Positions 7,786-17,936 of a stretch of 64,000 nucleotides of DNA are shown one piece after another. Source of the DNA: Acetohalobium arabaticum DSM 5501. GTDB taxonomy: Bacteria; Bacillota; Halanaerobiia; Halobacteroidales; Acetohalobiaceae. The first letter of the stretch is position 1, and each line of letters opens with the position of its first letter. Position numbers and translations under genes: made by a program. The stretch is taken from positions 532,781 through 596,780 of the forward strand of contig NC_014378.1 in assembly GCF_000144695.1 (NCBI RefSeq), read 5' to 3'. The notes under the pieces were generated by a model. That model did not search any database, had not been told where the DNA came from, and was given only the letters and a program-made list of their open reading frames with translations.

Positions 7786-9066
7786 ATGAAGGTAAGCCAA
7801 GAAATGATTGAAGAAAATAAAGTTAAACTAGATGTAGAAGTGGAGGCTGAAGAAACCAACAAAGCTTTAGAGGAAGCCTATAAAGAAGTAGTTAAAGATG
7901 TAGAGATTGATGGATTTAGAAAAGGAAAGGTTCCACGGCAGGTTCTGGAAGCAAAATACGGAAAGGAAATTCTACACAAAGATGCGCTGGATATTCTAAT
8001 TCCTAAAGCCTATCGAGAAGCAGTAGAAGAAGCCGGAATTGAGCCTATTGATCAGCCGGAGATAAATGATTTCTCTATTGAAGAGGATAAACCGACTACT
8101 TTTACAGCAGAAGTAGAGATTAAGCCTGAAGTAGAATTGGGTGAATATACAGACTTAGATATTGAACAGGAAGCTGAAGAGATTACAGAAGAGGATGTGC
8201 AGGAAGAATTAAATAACAGAAGAGAGCGATTTGCTGAATTAAAAGTAACTGATCGTGATGAGGTTCAGGAAGGTGACTATGTAGTTATTGATTTTGAAGG
8301 ATATGTTGATGGCGAACCTTTCGAAGGCGGTTCTGCAGAAGAATATACATTGGAGATCGGTTCCGGTGACTTTATTCCTGGATTTGAGGAACAATTGGTT
8401 GGAGCTAAAGTAGGAGAAGAGGTTGAGGTTGATGTAACTTTTCCCGAAGAGTATCAACAGGATGATTTAGCCGGCGAAGGTGCTGTCTTTAAAGTAGATG
8501 TTAAGGAGATTAAAGAGAAAGAACTACCGGAATTGGATGATGAGCTAGCCCAAGAAGTTGGAGATTTTGAAACATTGGATGAATTAAAAGATGATATTAC
8601 TAATAAACTAAAAGAAGAAGCAGAACGGAAAGCTAAAAATAAATTCACAAATGAATTAGTAGAAGCTATTTCTGAAAATGCAGAAGTTAATATTCCAGAA
8701 ACTATGGTTGAAGACGAACTGGATCTGATGGTGGATACTATGAAGCAGAGATTACAACAGCAGGGAATGGACTTTGAACAGTATTTAGAGATGACAGGAA
8801 ATGATGAGGCAAGCTTCAGAGAAGAAAACAGGGAAGAAGCTAGAAAACGGGTTAAATCAAGCCTTGCTCTGGAAGAAATTGCAGAAGAAGAGGATATTGA
8901 TGTAACAGAAGAAGAAATTGAGAATAAAATAGAAGAAATAGCAGATCAACAGGAGCAGGATCCAGAGATGGTAAAGGCAATGCTTCAGATGCAGGGACAG
9001 TATGAATCATTAATTGAAAGTATTCAGAATGAAAAAGTACTTGACTTTTTAACAGAGAATAATTAA
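7786..9066 (+). CDS. tig: trigger factor
   Basis: Trigger factor is the ribosome-bound chaperone and prolyl isomerase that meets nascent chains. The N-terminal ribosome-docking signature GFRKGKVP is at residues 43-50. An FKBP-type domain follows at about 155-240 (GDYVVIDFEGYVDGEPFEGG, GDFIPGFEEQLVGAKVGEE, VTFPEEY), then a long helical C-terminal arm. Length 426 is typical. The protein is very acidic, as expected for a salt-adapted organism. The start follows AAGGGGGAAG. It heads the proteolysis block with clpP and clpX, the usual Firmicute arrangement. Confidence 0.97.
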   Translation: MKVSQEMIEENKVKLDVEVEAEETNKALEEAYKEVVKDVEIDGFRKGKVPRQVLEAKYGKEILHKDALDILIPKAYREAVEEAGIEPIDQPEINDFSIEEDKPTTFTAEVEIKPEVELGEYTDLDIEQEAEEITEEDVQEELNNRRERFAELKVTDRDEVQEGDYVVIDFEGYVDGEPFEGGSAEEYTLEIGSGDFIPGFEEQLVGAKVGEEVEVDVTFPEEYQQDDLAGEGAVFKVDVKEIKEKELPELDDELAQEVGDFETLDELKDDITNKLKEEAERKAKNKFTNELVEAISENAEVNIPETMVEDELDLMVDTMKQRLQQQGMDFEQYLEMTGNDEASFREENREEARKRVKSSLALEEIAEEEDIDVTEEEIENKIEEIADQQEQDPEMVKAMLQMQGQYESLIESIQNEKVLDFLTENN

Positions 9067-9131
9067 AATTAATTAACTTTTCTTATTAATAAGAATAAGG
9101 AAATTCAGAAATCGAGGGGGAGTGAAATCAG

Positions 9132-9731
9132 ATGAGTGGATTAGTGCCTATGGTGGTAGAACAGACAAACCGTGGTGAAAGATCATATGATATTTATTCT
9201 CGATTATTAAAAGATAGAATTGTGTTTATTGGTAGTCCAATTAATGATGAGATAGCTAATTTGGTAATTGCTCAGCTATTGTTTTTAGAAGCAGAGGATC
9301 CGGATAAAGATATTTACATTTATATCAATAGTCCTGGAGGTTCTGTAACATCAGCTTTAGCCATTTATGATACTATGCAGTATATTAAGCCGGATGTATC
9401 TACCATTTCTATGGGATTAGCAGCCAGTGCTGGAGCCTTGTTATTAGCTTCTGGTGCTGAAGGTAAGAGATATGCTTTGCCTTATTCTAGAATAATGATT
9501 CATCAGCCAGCAGGTGGTGCTGAAGGTAGAGCAGCAGATATTGAGATTCAAGCCCAAGAAATCTTAGATCTACGTAAAATCTTAAATAATATTCTAGCTG
9601 ATCATACAGGACAGCCGCTAGAAAAGATTGAAGAAGATGTTGATCGCGATTTCTTCATGTCATCAGAAGATGCTAAAGAATACGGTATTATTGATGAGGT
9701 TATCTCCCGCCAAGAGGATTTGGATGGTTAA
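9132..9731 (+). CDS. clpP: ATP-dependent Clp protease proteolytic subunit
   Basis: ClpP forms the tetradecameric serine-protease barrel that degrades proteins unfolded by ClpX. The catalytic triad is visible: Ser99 in [14 protein letters not shown], His124 in [10 protein letters not shown] and an Asp near 173 in [27 protein letters not shown] is the family signature. Length 199 is normal. GAGGGGGAG precedes the ATG. clpX follows 20 bases downstream, so the two are co-transcribed. Confidence 0.97.
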   Translation: MSGLVPMVVEQTNRGERSYDIYSRLLKDRIVFIGSPINDEIANLVIAQLLFLEAEDPDKDIYIYINSPGGSVTSALAIYDTMQYIKPDVSTISMGLAASAGALLLASGAEGKRYALPYSRIMIHQPAGGAEGRAADIEIQAQEILDLRKILNNILADHTGQPLEKIEEDVDRDFFMSSEDAKEYGIIDEVISRQEDLDG

Positions 9732-9751
9732 TTAACTAAAGAGGTGATAAA

Positions 9752-11002
9752 ATGTTTAAGTTTGGTGACGAAGAAGAGGGCCAATTAAAATGTTCTTTCT
9801 GTGGAAAGGTACAGGAACAGGTTCAGAAGTTGGTAGCAGGTCCTGGTGTATATATTTGTGATGAGTGTATTGAGCTCTGTAATGAGATTATAGAAGAAGA
9901 ACTGAACGAAGAGATGGATGTAGGTTTTAATAATGTTCCTAATCCGCAGGAGATTAAAGATATTCTTGATCAGTATGTTATCGGTCAGGAACGGGCCAAA
10001 AAGACTTTATCCGTAGCCGTTTATAATCATTATAAACGGGTTAATTCCGGAATGCAGGTTGATGATGTAGAATTAGAAAAGAGTAACATCTGTCTGATTG
10101 GACCGACAGGCTGCGGAAAGACATTACTTGCCCAGACGCTTGCTAAGATTTTGGATGTCCCGTTTGCAATTGCTGATGCTACTTCTTTAACCGAAGCGGG
10201 ATATGTAGGAGAAGATGTGGAGAATATTCTCCTTAAGTTAATTCAAGCTGCAGATTATGATGTAGAGAAAGCTGAGCAGGGAATTATCTATATTGATGAG
10301 ATAGATAAGGTAGCCCGCAAATCGGAAAACCCATCGATTACCCGCGATGTTTCAGGAGAAGGGGTTCAGCAGGCTCTGCTTAAGATTTTAGAAGGGACAG
10401 AAGCCAGTGTGCCGCCTCAGGGTGGACGAAAGCATCCCCATCAGGAGTTTATTCAGATCGATACTACTAATATTCTATTCATCTGTGGTGGAGCTTTTAA
10501 CGGTTTAGATGATATAATCAAGTCCCGTATTGATGAAAAGGTAATGGGTTTTGGAGCTGATATTAAGAGCGAAAAGGATGAAGATATTGGAGAAGTTTTA
10601 AAACATGTTAAGTCTCAGGATGTTTTAAAGTACGGTTTAATTCCTGAATTTGTAGGGCGGATTCCAGTTCTAGCAACTTTAGACCAGTTGGGTGAAGATG
10701 CTTTAGTTGAAATCTTGACTGAACCACGGAATGCATTAGTTAAGCAGTATACCAAGTTCTTTGAACTAGATGGTGTAGATTTAGAGTTTACAGAGGATGC
10801 CCTTCATGCTATTGCTGATAAGGCTCTAGAACATGATACAGGAGCAAGAGGATTGAGATCAATTGTTGAAGAATCAATTTTAGAGATTATGTATGATCTT
10901 CCATCACAGAATAATATAGAAAAATGCATTATTACTGAAGATGTGGTCTATGAAGGTGCTACTCCTAAATTAGTCAGAATTAATCAGGAAGAGACTGCTT
11001 AA
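9752..11002 (+). CDS. clpX: Clp protease ATP-binding subunit ClpX
   Basis: ClpX is the AAA+ unfoldase that feeds substrates to ClpP. The N-terminal zinc-binding domain has Cys14, Cys17, Cys36 and Cys39. Walker A GPTGCGKT lies at 117-124, Walker [10 protein letters not shown] near 175, and the pore-loop region GYVGEDVE is present. [21 protein letters not shown] marks the C-terminal sensor-2 region. Length 416 is standard. The stop codon lies within a perfect palindromic terminator at 10990-11021. Confidence 0.97.
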   Translation: MFKFGDEEEGQLKCSFCGKVQEQVQKLVAGPGVYICDECIELCNEIIEEELNEEMDVGFNNVPNPQEIKDILDQYVIGQERAKKTLSVAVYNHYKRVNSGMQVDDVELEKSNICLIGPTGCGKTLLAQTLAKILDVPFAIADATSLTEAGYVGEDVENILLKLIQAADYDVEKAEQGIIYIDEIDKVARKSENPSITRDVSGEGVQQALLKILEGTEASVPPQGGRKHPHQEFIQIDTTNILFICGGAFNGLDDIIKSRIDEKVMGFGADIKSEKDEDIGEVLKHVKSQDVLKYGLIPEFVGRIPVLATLDQLGEDALVEILTEPRNALVKQYTKFFELDGVDLEFTEDALHAIADKALEHDTGARGLRSIVEESILEIMYDLPSQNNIEKCIITEDVVYEGATPKLVRINQEETA

Positions 11003-11021
11003 TTAAGCAGTCTCTTTTTTT
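10990..11021 (+). terminator. intrinsic terminator after clpX
   Basis: AGAGACTGCTTAA (10990-11002) is the exact reverse complement of 11003-11015, and a run of T follows. The clpX stop codon is inside the left arm. Confidence 0.9.
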
Positions 11022-11143
11022 ATCAAACAGGAACTTTATAATTTCTTACCTTCTTAAAATATTTATGATAAAAAAGCTTGCTTTGGATATAATAAGTAAT
11101 GCTGATTAAATACTACCTTTAAGGAGGTAAGATACAGATTACT

Positions 11144-12820
11144 ATGAATATATTTGGTATCGTTCAGTTCTTTTTTGCAGTAGTTATTGGACTTTATTTC
11201 TGGAATCTATTACGCAAACAGCAGAAGAATAAACGGGCAGTAGTTAAGGAATCAAAAAAAGAGATGAAGAAGTTAAAGAAAATGAGACAGCGTTCGCTAA
11301 CTGAACCTCTATCAGAAAAGACCCGCCCGGATGATTTTGAGGAAATTGTGGGTCAGGAAGACGGTCTTAAGGCATTAGAAGCAGCCTTATGCGGTCCTAA
11401 TCCACAGCATGTAATTGTTTATGGACCGCCTGGTATAGGTAAGACAGCAGCAGCCCGTTTAGTATTAGAAAGAGCAAAGCAGAATGAAGATTCTCCTTTT
11501 AATGAAGAATCGAAGTTTGTAGAATTGGATGCTACTACTGCTCGATTTGATGAACGAGGAATAGCAGATCCTTTAATCGGTTCTGTCCATGATCCTATTT
11601 ATCAGGGAGCAGGTGCTATGGGGTCGGCTGGAATTCCTCAGCCTAAGCCTGGAGCTGTAACTAAGGCCCACGGTGGTCTCTTATTTATTGATGAGATCGG
11701 TGAATTACATCCAATTCAGATGAATAAACTGCTTAAGGTATTAGAAGACCGTAAGGTATTTCTGAAGAGTTCCTATTATCATGAAGAAGATGATAATATT
11801 CCGCAGTATATTCATGAAATATTCCAGCAGGGGCTGCCGGCAGATTTTCGAATGGTAGGTGCTACTACTCGCAAGCCGGAAGAGATTCCTCCTGCTATTC
11901 GTTCCCGTTGTTTAGAAGTTTATTTTAAGCCACTAACGCCTAAAGATATAGATAAGATAGCTCGGAATGCTGCCAATAAAGCAGGATTTGCTATTGAAGA
12001 TGGAGCTGTAGAAGTAATTAAGGATTATTCCAATAATGGACGGGATACTGTTAATATGGTTCAGACAGCTGGCGGATTAGTTTTATCCGAAGATAGAAAG
12101 GTGAAAAAGATTACTACTGCTGATATTGAATGGGTAGTTAATAGCGGAAAGTATGATCCTCGTCCTGATAAAGATGTTAATGATAAACCACAGGTGGGAG
12201 TAGTTAATGGTTTAGCAGTAAAAGGGCCCAATTTAGGCATCTTAATTGAACTAGAGGTATCTGCTATAGAGGTAGAATCAGGTACAGGAGATATCAACGT
12301 TACTGGGATTATAGAAGAAGAAGAAGTAGGTAATCGCCAGCGGAAAGTGCGTAGGAAGAGTATGGTTAAGGGTTCAATTGAGAATGTGATGACTACACTG
12401 CGTAAATTTATCGATGTTAATCCTAAAGATTATGATCTCCATGTTAATTTTCCCGGAGGTATTCCTTTAGATGGTCCTTCAGCTGGAATTACAGTAGCTA
12501 CAGCTATTTACTCAGCATTAACGAAGAAACCGGTGGATAATTCAGTAGCCATGACTGGCGAGCTTTCTATTCGCGGTTTAGTTAAGCCGATTGGAGGCGT
12601 ACTCTCTAAGATAGAAGCTGCTAAACGGGCTGGAGCTAAAAAAGTAATTATTCCCGCTGAAAACTGGCAGGAGAATTTTGCTGAGTTTGATGAAATTGAG
12701 ATTATTAAGGTCAATAATTTAAAAGAAGTTTTAGATAATGCAGTCTTGAATGAGGAAGTAAAGATAGATTCTCAGATAGAAGAAAATGTTAACTTCTTGA
12801 CTGCTTCTTCAATAAGTTAA
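11144..12820 (+). CDS. lonB: ATP-dependent protease LonB (membrane-anchored Lon-like)
   Basis: This 558-residue protein has a hydrophobic segment at about residues 3-20 ([17 protein letters not shown]), an AAA+ module with Walker [11 protein letters not shown] and Walker [11 protein letters not shown], and a C-terminal Lon protease domain with a Ser446/Lys489 dyad (DGPSAGI and [10 protein letters not shown]). Dyad spacing is the usual 43 residues. It lacks the long N-terminal domain of LonA, which places it with the LonB family of spore-forming Firmicutes. AAGGAGGT lies 15 bases before the ATG, a long spacing, so the true start could be slightly upstream at a rare codon. Confidence 0.93.
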   Translation: MNIFGIVQFFFAVVIGLYFWNLLRKQQKNKRAVVKESKKEMKKLKKMRQRSLTEPLSEKTRPDDFEEIVGQEDGLKALEAALCGPNPQHVIVYGPPGIGKTAAARLVLERAKQNEDSPFNEESKFVELDATTARFDERGIADPLIGSVHDPIYQGAGAMGSAGIPQPKPGAVTKAHGGLLFIDEIGELHPIQMNKLLKVLEDRKVFLKSSYYHEEDDNIPQYIHEIFQQGLPADFRMVGATTRKPEEIPPAIRSRCLEVYFKPLTPKDIDKIARNAANKAGFAIEDGAVEVIKDYSNNGRDTVNMVQTAGGLVLSEDRKVKKITTADIEWVVNSGKYDPRPDKDVNDKPQVGVVNGLAVKGPNLGILIELEVSAIEVESGTGDINVTGIIEEEEVGNRQRKVRRKSMVKGSIENVMTTLRKFIDVNPKDYDLHVNFPGGIPLDGPSAGITVATAIYSALTKKPVDNSVAMTGELSIRGLVKPIGGVLSKIEAAKRAGAKKVIIPAENWQENFAEFDEIEIIKVNNLKEVLDNAVLNEEVKIDSQIEENVNFLTASSIS

Positions 12821-12894
12821 GTGATAATGCAGGAATTTTATTAGATTGATAGAATAGTATTTAAGTGTTAAAGTAAATATTGGAGGGATAGGCA

Positions 12895-15231
12895 ATGGTC
12901 GAGGAAATTGATACAACTGAGATTAAGGATGAATTACCTTTATTAGTATTAAGAGGTCTAGTGGTCTTTCCTCATATGGTAATTCCCTTATTAGTAGGGC
13001 GGGATAAATCAGTAGAGGCTTTAGAAGAAGCTATGGTTGAAGATAGATTGATTCTGTTAGCCGCTCAGAAGGATGAAACGGTAGAAGAGCCTGAAACTGA
13101 AGAGATCTATGATATGGGGACTGTAGCTCAGGTAAAACAATTAGTAAAGCTACCTGATGGTACAATTAAGATTTTAGTAGAAGGTTTAAAGAGAGCTAAA
13201 ATTGATGAGTTTTTACAAGAAGATCCGTACTTTAAGATTAGATTACAGGAGATTGAACCGGAAGAAAAAGAGTCAAAAGAACTAGAGGCTCTAATGCGGA
13301 GTTTAGTTAACAGGTTTGAAGAATATGTAAAGTTGAATCAAAAGTTACCGCCAGAGACAATGATGACAGTCGCAAATGTGGAAGATCCTGGACGGTTGGT
13401 AGATGTTATGGTTTCCCATATGTCGCTTAAAGTAGACCAGGAGCAGGAGATTCTGCAGGCTGTTTCCTATAAAGAGCGGTTAAAACAGTTATATAAACTG
13501 CTTGATGAAGAGATAGAGGTATTAGAAGTAAAGGATAAGATTAACTCAGAGGTTCGCGAACAGGTAGAGAAAAGACAGAAAGAGTATTATCTAAAGGAAC
13601 AGTTAAAGGCCATCAAAAAAGAGTTAGGCCAGGATGAAGAAATGTCTGATGAGATTGAAGAGTATAGAACCAAGATAGAAGAGGCTGATCTGCCGGAAGA
13701 AGTCGAAGAGAAGGCCTTAAAGGAAGTTGATCGATTAACCAGAATGCCGCCGATGGCTAATGAAGGAGTAGTAGTCAGAAATTATCTGGACTGCATTTTG
13801 GATCTACCCTGGAATGAAAAGTCTCAAGATCGTTTAGTTCTGGATGATGCAGAAGAGATTTTAGAGCGGGATCATTATGGTCTAGAGGATGTTAAGGATA
13901 GAATTCTGGAGTATTTAGCTGTCCGCAAATTAACAGATGAGATGAAGAGCCCGATTCTATGTTTAGTGGGACCGCCGGGAGTAGGTAAGACTTCATTAGG
14001 TAAGTCGTTAGCTGAAGCTATTGGACGTGAATTCGTCCGGTTATCCTTAGGTGGACTGAAGGATGAAGCAGAGATTCGCGGTCACCGGAGAACCTATGTA
14101 GGTTCCAGACCGGGACGGATTATTAATGCAATTCGAGATGCTGGCACAAATAATCCGCTCTTTTTGTTAGATGAAGTGGATAAGATTCAGAGTGACTTTA
14201 GAGGAGATCCGGCTGCGGCTTTATTAGAAGTTTTAGATCCGGAACAGAATGATACCTTTACTGATCATTATCTGGAGCTGCCTTTTGATCTATCCGATGT
14301 AATCTTTATTACAACTGCTAATGTTACGCATACAATTCCTGGACCGCTGCAGGATAGAATGGAAGTAATCGAGATTGCTGGTTATACAGAAGAGGATAAG
14401 GTTAAGATTGCTCAGGAACATCTGCTTCCTAAACAGATTGAGAATCACGGTTTGAGTGAAGACCAGATTAATGTATCGGAGAATGCTATCCGCAAGCTAA
14501 TTCGTAATTATACCCGTGAATCTGGGGTTAGAAACTTAGAAAGGAAATTAGCCGGTGTCTGCCGTAAAGTTGCTAAAGAAGTAGTTAAAGGAAAAGAGAG
14601 ATTAAGCCGCGTTACAGTTCAGAACGTAGATAGCTATTTAGGTATTGAGAAATTTAATTATGGTGAAGTTGATGAAGAATCACAGGTAGGTGTAGCTACT
14701 GGTTTGGCCTGGACTAAAAGTGGCGGAGATATCTTAAAGATAGAAGTTTCAGTAGTTCCTGGTAAGGGCAAGCTCCTATTAACCGGTAAATTAGGCGATG
14801 TAATGAAAGAATCAGGACAGGCAGCCTTAAGTTATGCTCGCAGTAAGATTGAGGAGTTTGAGCTAGAGGAAGACTTTCATGAAAATTATGATATCCATAT
14901 TCATGTACCTAAAGGGGCAATTCCTAAAGATGGACCGTCAGCAGGAATCACGATTACAACAGCTATTATTTCAGCTCTGTCTGGTAGAAAGGTTAATTCT
15001 AAAGTAGCTATGACTGGTGAGATTACCCTGCGCGGTAGAGTTCTGCCGGTAGGCGGAGTAGAAAGCAAGGTTTTAGCAGCCCATCGAGCAGGAATTGAGA
15101 CAGTAATTATGTCCGAAGAGAATGAGAAGAATTTAGATGAAGTTCCTGATAATATTAAACGTGATTTAGAATTTAAGTTTGTAGAACATATGGATGAAGT
15201 AACGGATACTGCTTTACTAAAGGAGGAGTAG
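12895..15231 (+). CDS. lon: ATP-dependent protease La (LonA)
   Basis: Classical cytoplasmic Lon: N-terminal substrate-binding domain (LPLLVLRGLVVFPHMVIPL), a coiled region around 190-250, AAA+ with Walker A GPPGVGKTSLGKS near 359-366 and Walker B PLFLLDEVDK, and a protease domain with Ser682 (KDGPSAGIT) and Lys725 (GGVESKVLAAHRAG). Length 778 is normal. The RBS TGGAGGGAT precedes the ATG. It follows lonB and is followed after 2 bases by engB, exactly the Bacillus order lonB-lonA-ysxC. Confidence 0.97.
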   Translation: MVEEIDTTEIKDELPLLVLRGLVVFPHMVIPLLVGRDKSVEALEEAMVEDRLILLAAQKDETVEEPETEEIYDMGTVAQVKQLVKLPDGTIKILVEGLKRAKIDEFLQEDPYFKIRLQEIEPEEKESKELEALMRSLVNRFEEYVKLNQKLPPETMMTVANVEDPGRLVDVMVSHMSLKVDQEQEILQAVSYKERLKQLYKLLDEEIEVLEVKDKINSEVREQVEKRQKEYYLKEQLKAIKKELGQDEEMSDEIEEYRTKIEEADLPEEVEEKALKEVDRLTRMPPMANEGVVVRNYLDCILDLPWNEKSQDRLVLDDAEEILERDHYGLEDVKDRILEYLAVRKLTDEMKSPILCLVGPPGVGKTSLGKSLAEAIGREFVRLSLGGLKDEAEIRGHRRTYVGSRPGRIINAIRDAGTNNPLFLLDEVDKIQSDFRGDPAAALLEVLDPEQNDTFTDHYLELPFDLSDVIFITTANVTHTIPGPLQDRMEVIEIAGYTEEDKVKIAQEHLLPKQIENHGLSEDQINVSENAIRKLIRNYTRESGVRNLERKLAGVCRKVAKEVVKGKERLSRVTVQNVDSYLGIEKFNYGEVDEESQVGVATGLAWTKSGGDILKIEVSVVPGKGKLLLTGKLGDVMKESGQAALSYARSKIEEFELEEDFHENYDIHIHVPKGAIPKDGPSAGITITTAIISALSGRKVNSKVAMTGEITLRGRVLPVGGVESKVLAAHRAGIETVIMSEENEKNLDEVPDNIKRDLEFKFVEHMDEVTDTALLKEE

Positions 15232-15233
15232 TC

Positions 15234-15818
15234 ATGAATCTAAATAATGTAAAGTATCTCTGTAGTGCTACTTCCCCGGCTGATTATCCCCGACATAACC
15301 TGCCAGAGATTGCCTTAGCTGGCAGGTCTAATGTCGGAAAATCTTCACTTATTAATCAGATGGTAAATCGCAATAGATTTGCCCATACTAGCTCTAAACC
15401 GGGTAAGACTCAGACACTGAATTTTTATAATATTGATAATATCTTTTCTTTTGTAGATCTACCGGGCTATGGTTTTGCTCGTGTGCCTGATGAAGTGAAG
15501 GATAAGTGGTCGGAGATGATTGAAGAGTATCTATTCCACCGTTCTAATCTGGCCGGTGTAATCTTAATTGTAGATGCTAGACATGAACCAACGGATGATG
15601 ATCTGATGATGTATGAATGGCTATTAGAGATGCAGCTACCTCATTTAGTAGTAGGAACGAAAGTAGACAAGCTATCCAACAGCCAGCTTAAGCCTAACCG
15701 TAAGCAGATCTTTGATAAATTGAGATTAGAGCCTCAGACGCCTTTTACTTATTTTTCTGCTGAAGAGGGTACGGGGAAGAATGAAGTATGGAGTTTTATT
15801 AAGGAGATAACTTCTTAA
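15234..15818 (+). CDS. engB: ribosome biogenesis GTPase YsxC/EngB
   Basis: EngB is an essential GTPase needed for large ribosomal subunit assembly. The G motifs are present: G1 GRSNVGKSS (30-38), G2 threonine in SSKPGKTQTLN, G3 DLPGYGFA and G4 GTKVDK. Length 194 fits the family. The start is two bases after the lon stop, with AAGGAGGAGT overlapping the lon end, indicating translational coupling. Confidence 0.95.
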   Translation: MNLNNVKYLCSATSPADYPRHNLPEIALAGRSNVGKSSLINQMVNRNRFAHTSSKPGKTQTLNFYNIDNIFSFVDLPGYGFARVPDEVKDKWSEMIEEYLFHRSNLAGVILIVDARHEPTDDDLMMYEWLLEMQLPHLVVGTKVDKLSNSQLKPNRKQIFDKLRLEPQTPFTYFSAEEGTGKNEVWSFIKEITS

Positions 15819-15897
15819 AAAGTAGTTTTTGTAGCAGTAACTTAATTAAGTGTCAAAATACTATGTACTAGTAATAGCTGTAAAAGGGTGAGTTTAA

Positions 15898-16401
15898 GTG
15901 AAGAGTGAATATCCTATTGATCAGACGGGAGAGATCTTTCCTCATTTTCCAGTAGTGTTAACTACTATTGGTGATAATATTATTACTTTGGAGTTTGTAC
16001 AGTTTTTTAGCTTTGAATCTCCAATTATCGGGATCGGAATTAATTCTGATAATTATTCCCATCAGTTGCTTAAAGAAGAGAAAGAATTTGTAATTAATAT
16101 TCCCACTACAGAATTAATAGATGAAGTTAAATTCTGTGGTAATAATTCTGGGCGGAATCTGGATAAATTTTCAGCTACGGGATTAACTTCAAAGCCTTCT
16201 GAAATAATTAATAGTTGGTTAATTGAAGAATGTCCAATTAATATCGAATGTAGAGTGATTCAGGAAGAAAGAATTGGTAACTGTGATTGGTTCTTTGGTG
16301 AGATAATGAAGGTTCATGTAACTGAAGACCATAATAGGTTAAATGCTTTACTTTATAGTGGTAATTCGGCCCAGGACTTTAAATTAAGAGAGTTAAAATG
16401 A
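15898..16401 (+). CDS. flavin reductase-like (FMN-binding split-barrel) protein
   Basis: The 167-residue protein resembles the flavin-reductase-like family: FPVVLTTIGDN near the start, SFESPIIGIGINSDNYSHQLLKEEKEFVINIP, then FCGNNSGRNLDKFSATGLT, the region that usually contacts FMN. Members reduce flavins or act as small flavoproteins with partners; the specific role is unknown here. The start is GTG 15898 after AAAGGGTGAG. It lies between engB and the menaquinone cluster and might supply reduced flavin to the UbiX/UbiD pair, but that is speculation. Confidence 0.7.
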   Translation: MKSEYPIDQTGEIFPHFPVVLTTIGDNIITLEFVQFFSFESPIIGIGINSDNYSHQLLKEEKEFVINIPTTELIDEVKFCGNNSGRNLDKFSATGLTSKPSEIINSWLIEECPINIECRVIQEERIGNCDWFFGEIMKVHVTEDHNRLNALLYSGNSAQDFKLRELK

Positions 16402-16484
16402 ATAATTAATAGTTGATTTAAAAAGAGATATGATGATAGTAAGAAAAATATAGGATTCTCTTAAGAAAGGTTGATGTAAAACAG

Positions 16485-17936
16485 ATGGCTTATAAGAACC
16501 TAAAAGAATTTATTAAGCTGTTGGAAACCGAGGGATTATTAACAAGAATTACAGCGGAAGTGAGCAGTGAGCTGGAGATTACCGAGATTACAGACCGGAT
16601 TTCGAAGGAAGTAGGTCCGGCGTTATTGTTTGAAAATGTTAAAGAATCCGAGTTTCCTGTTTTGATTAACGCTTTTGGTTCTTATGAACGAATGGAAGCA
16701 GCTTTAGAGGTTGAAGATTTAGATGATATAGGAGCCAGAATTGAAGAGTTATTTGACTTACCTAATCTCAAGGATAAGAGTCTATTGGGGAAATTAAAGA
16801 CATTACCTAAACTCAAAGAGATCAGTAATTATTTTCCCAAGACTGTAAGAAAGGCACCCTGTCAGGAAGTAGTTGATAAGGATCCATCGCTGGATGAACT
16901 GCCGGTTTTAAAGTGTTGGCCGCAGGATGGAGGTAAGTTCATTACGCTTCCTTTAGTCTTTACTAAGGATCCTGAGACTGATATTCCTAATGTAGGAATG
17001 TACCGACTACATGTCTATGATGAGCAGACTACAGGAATGCACTGGCATATGCATAAGGATGGAGCCGATAATTACCGCAGCTATGAAGATGAAGGTGAAA
17101 GAATGGAAGTGGCTGTAGCCTTAGGAGGTGACCCAGCAACTATCTATTCGGCTACTGCGCCGCTGCCGAAACAGATAGGTGAGATGTTATTTGCCGGATT
17201 TTTGAGAAAAGAGCCGGTTGAGATGGTAAAAGCCAAAACTGTAGATATTAAAGTACCCGCAGAGGCAGAGATAGTTATTGAGGGATATGTTGAGCCGGGA
17301 GAACGGAGACGGGAAGGTCCGTTTGGCGATCATACCGGTTACTATTCATTGGCCGATGATTATCCAGTCTTTCATATTACCTGTATTACTCACCGTAAAG
17401 ATGCTGTTTATCCTACAACGATTGTCGGTAAACCCCCAATGGAAGACTGCTATATGGCTAAAGCAACAGAGCGTATTTTCTTGCCACTGCTTAAAATGCA
17501 GCTGCCTGAGATAGTTGATATGAATCTACCTTTAGAAGGGGTCTTTCATAACTGTGCTATTATTTCTATTGATAAACAGTATCCTGGACATGCCCAGAAG
17601 ATAATGAATGCTGTCTGGGGGCTAGGACAGATGATGTTTACCAAGATAGTAATTGTAGTTGATAAGGATGTTGATGTGCAGAATATATCTGAAACAGCCT
17701 GGAAGGTCTTTAATAATATAGATCCTGATCGTGATTTAACAGTGATGAAAGGGCCGCTGGATATTCTGGACCACTCTTCTTCAGTGGCTAATTTTGGTTC
17801 TAAGTTAGGGATTGATGCCACAAAGCCGCTGCCTGGCGAAGGCCATAACCGTGAGTGGCCGGATGAGATAGTAATGAACCAGGAGATTAAAGATTTAGTA
17901 GACCAAAGATGGGAGGAGTATGGTTTTGAAGATTAA
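16485..17936 (+). CDS. mqnL: UbiD-family menaquinone biosynthesis decarboxylase
   Basis: UbiD enzymes are prenylated-FMN-dependent decarboxylases. The protein shows the family pattern throughout its 483 residues: LPVLKCWPQDGGKFITLPLVFTKDP, NVGMYRLHVYD, TGMHWHMHKDG, EGPFGDHTGYYS and PGHAQKIMNAVWG. The menaquinone assignment (decarboxylation of 1,4-dihydroxy-6-naphthoate or its prenylated product) rests on location: the next gene is a prenyltransferase overlapping by 11 bases, three futalosine genes follow, and a UbiX that would make the cofactor closes the cluster. Confidence 0.88.
   Translation: MAYKNLKEFIKLLETEGLLTRITAEVSSELEITEITDRISKEVGPALLFENVKESEFPVLINAFGSYERMEAALEVEDLDDIGARIEELFDLPNLKDKSLLGKLKTLPKLKEISNYFPKTVRKAPCQEVVDKDPSLDELPVLKCWPQDGGKFITLPLVFTKDPETDIPNVGMYRLHVYDEQTTGMHWHMHKDGADNYRSYEDEGERMEVAVALGGDPATIYSATAPLPKQIGEMLFAGFLRKEPVEMVKAKTVDIKVPAEAEIVIEGYVEPGERRREGPFGDHTGYYSLADDYPVFHITCITHRKDAVYPTTIVGKPPMEDCYMAKATERIFLPLLKMQLPEIVDMNLPLEGVFHNCAIISIDKQYPGHAQKIMNAVWGLGQMMFTKIVIVVDKDVDVQNISETAWKVFNNIDPDRDLTVMKGPLDILDHSSSVANFGSKLGIDATKPLPGEGHNREWPDEIVMNQEIKDLVDQRWEEYGFED

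Noticed and set aside
7050-7862. Open frames on both strands across the tRNA cluster, for example a minus-strand frame with GGLEPPTHGLEVHCSIHLSY
   Set aside because: These peptides are translations of tRNA genes in antisense or sense; such 'LEPPT/GLEPAT' proteins are a well-known annotation artefact.
17278-17514. 78-residue plus-strand frame inside the UbiD gene
   Set aside because: It lies fully within a well-supported gene in another frame, with no RBS.
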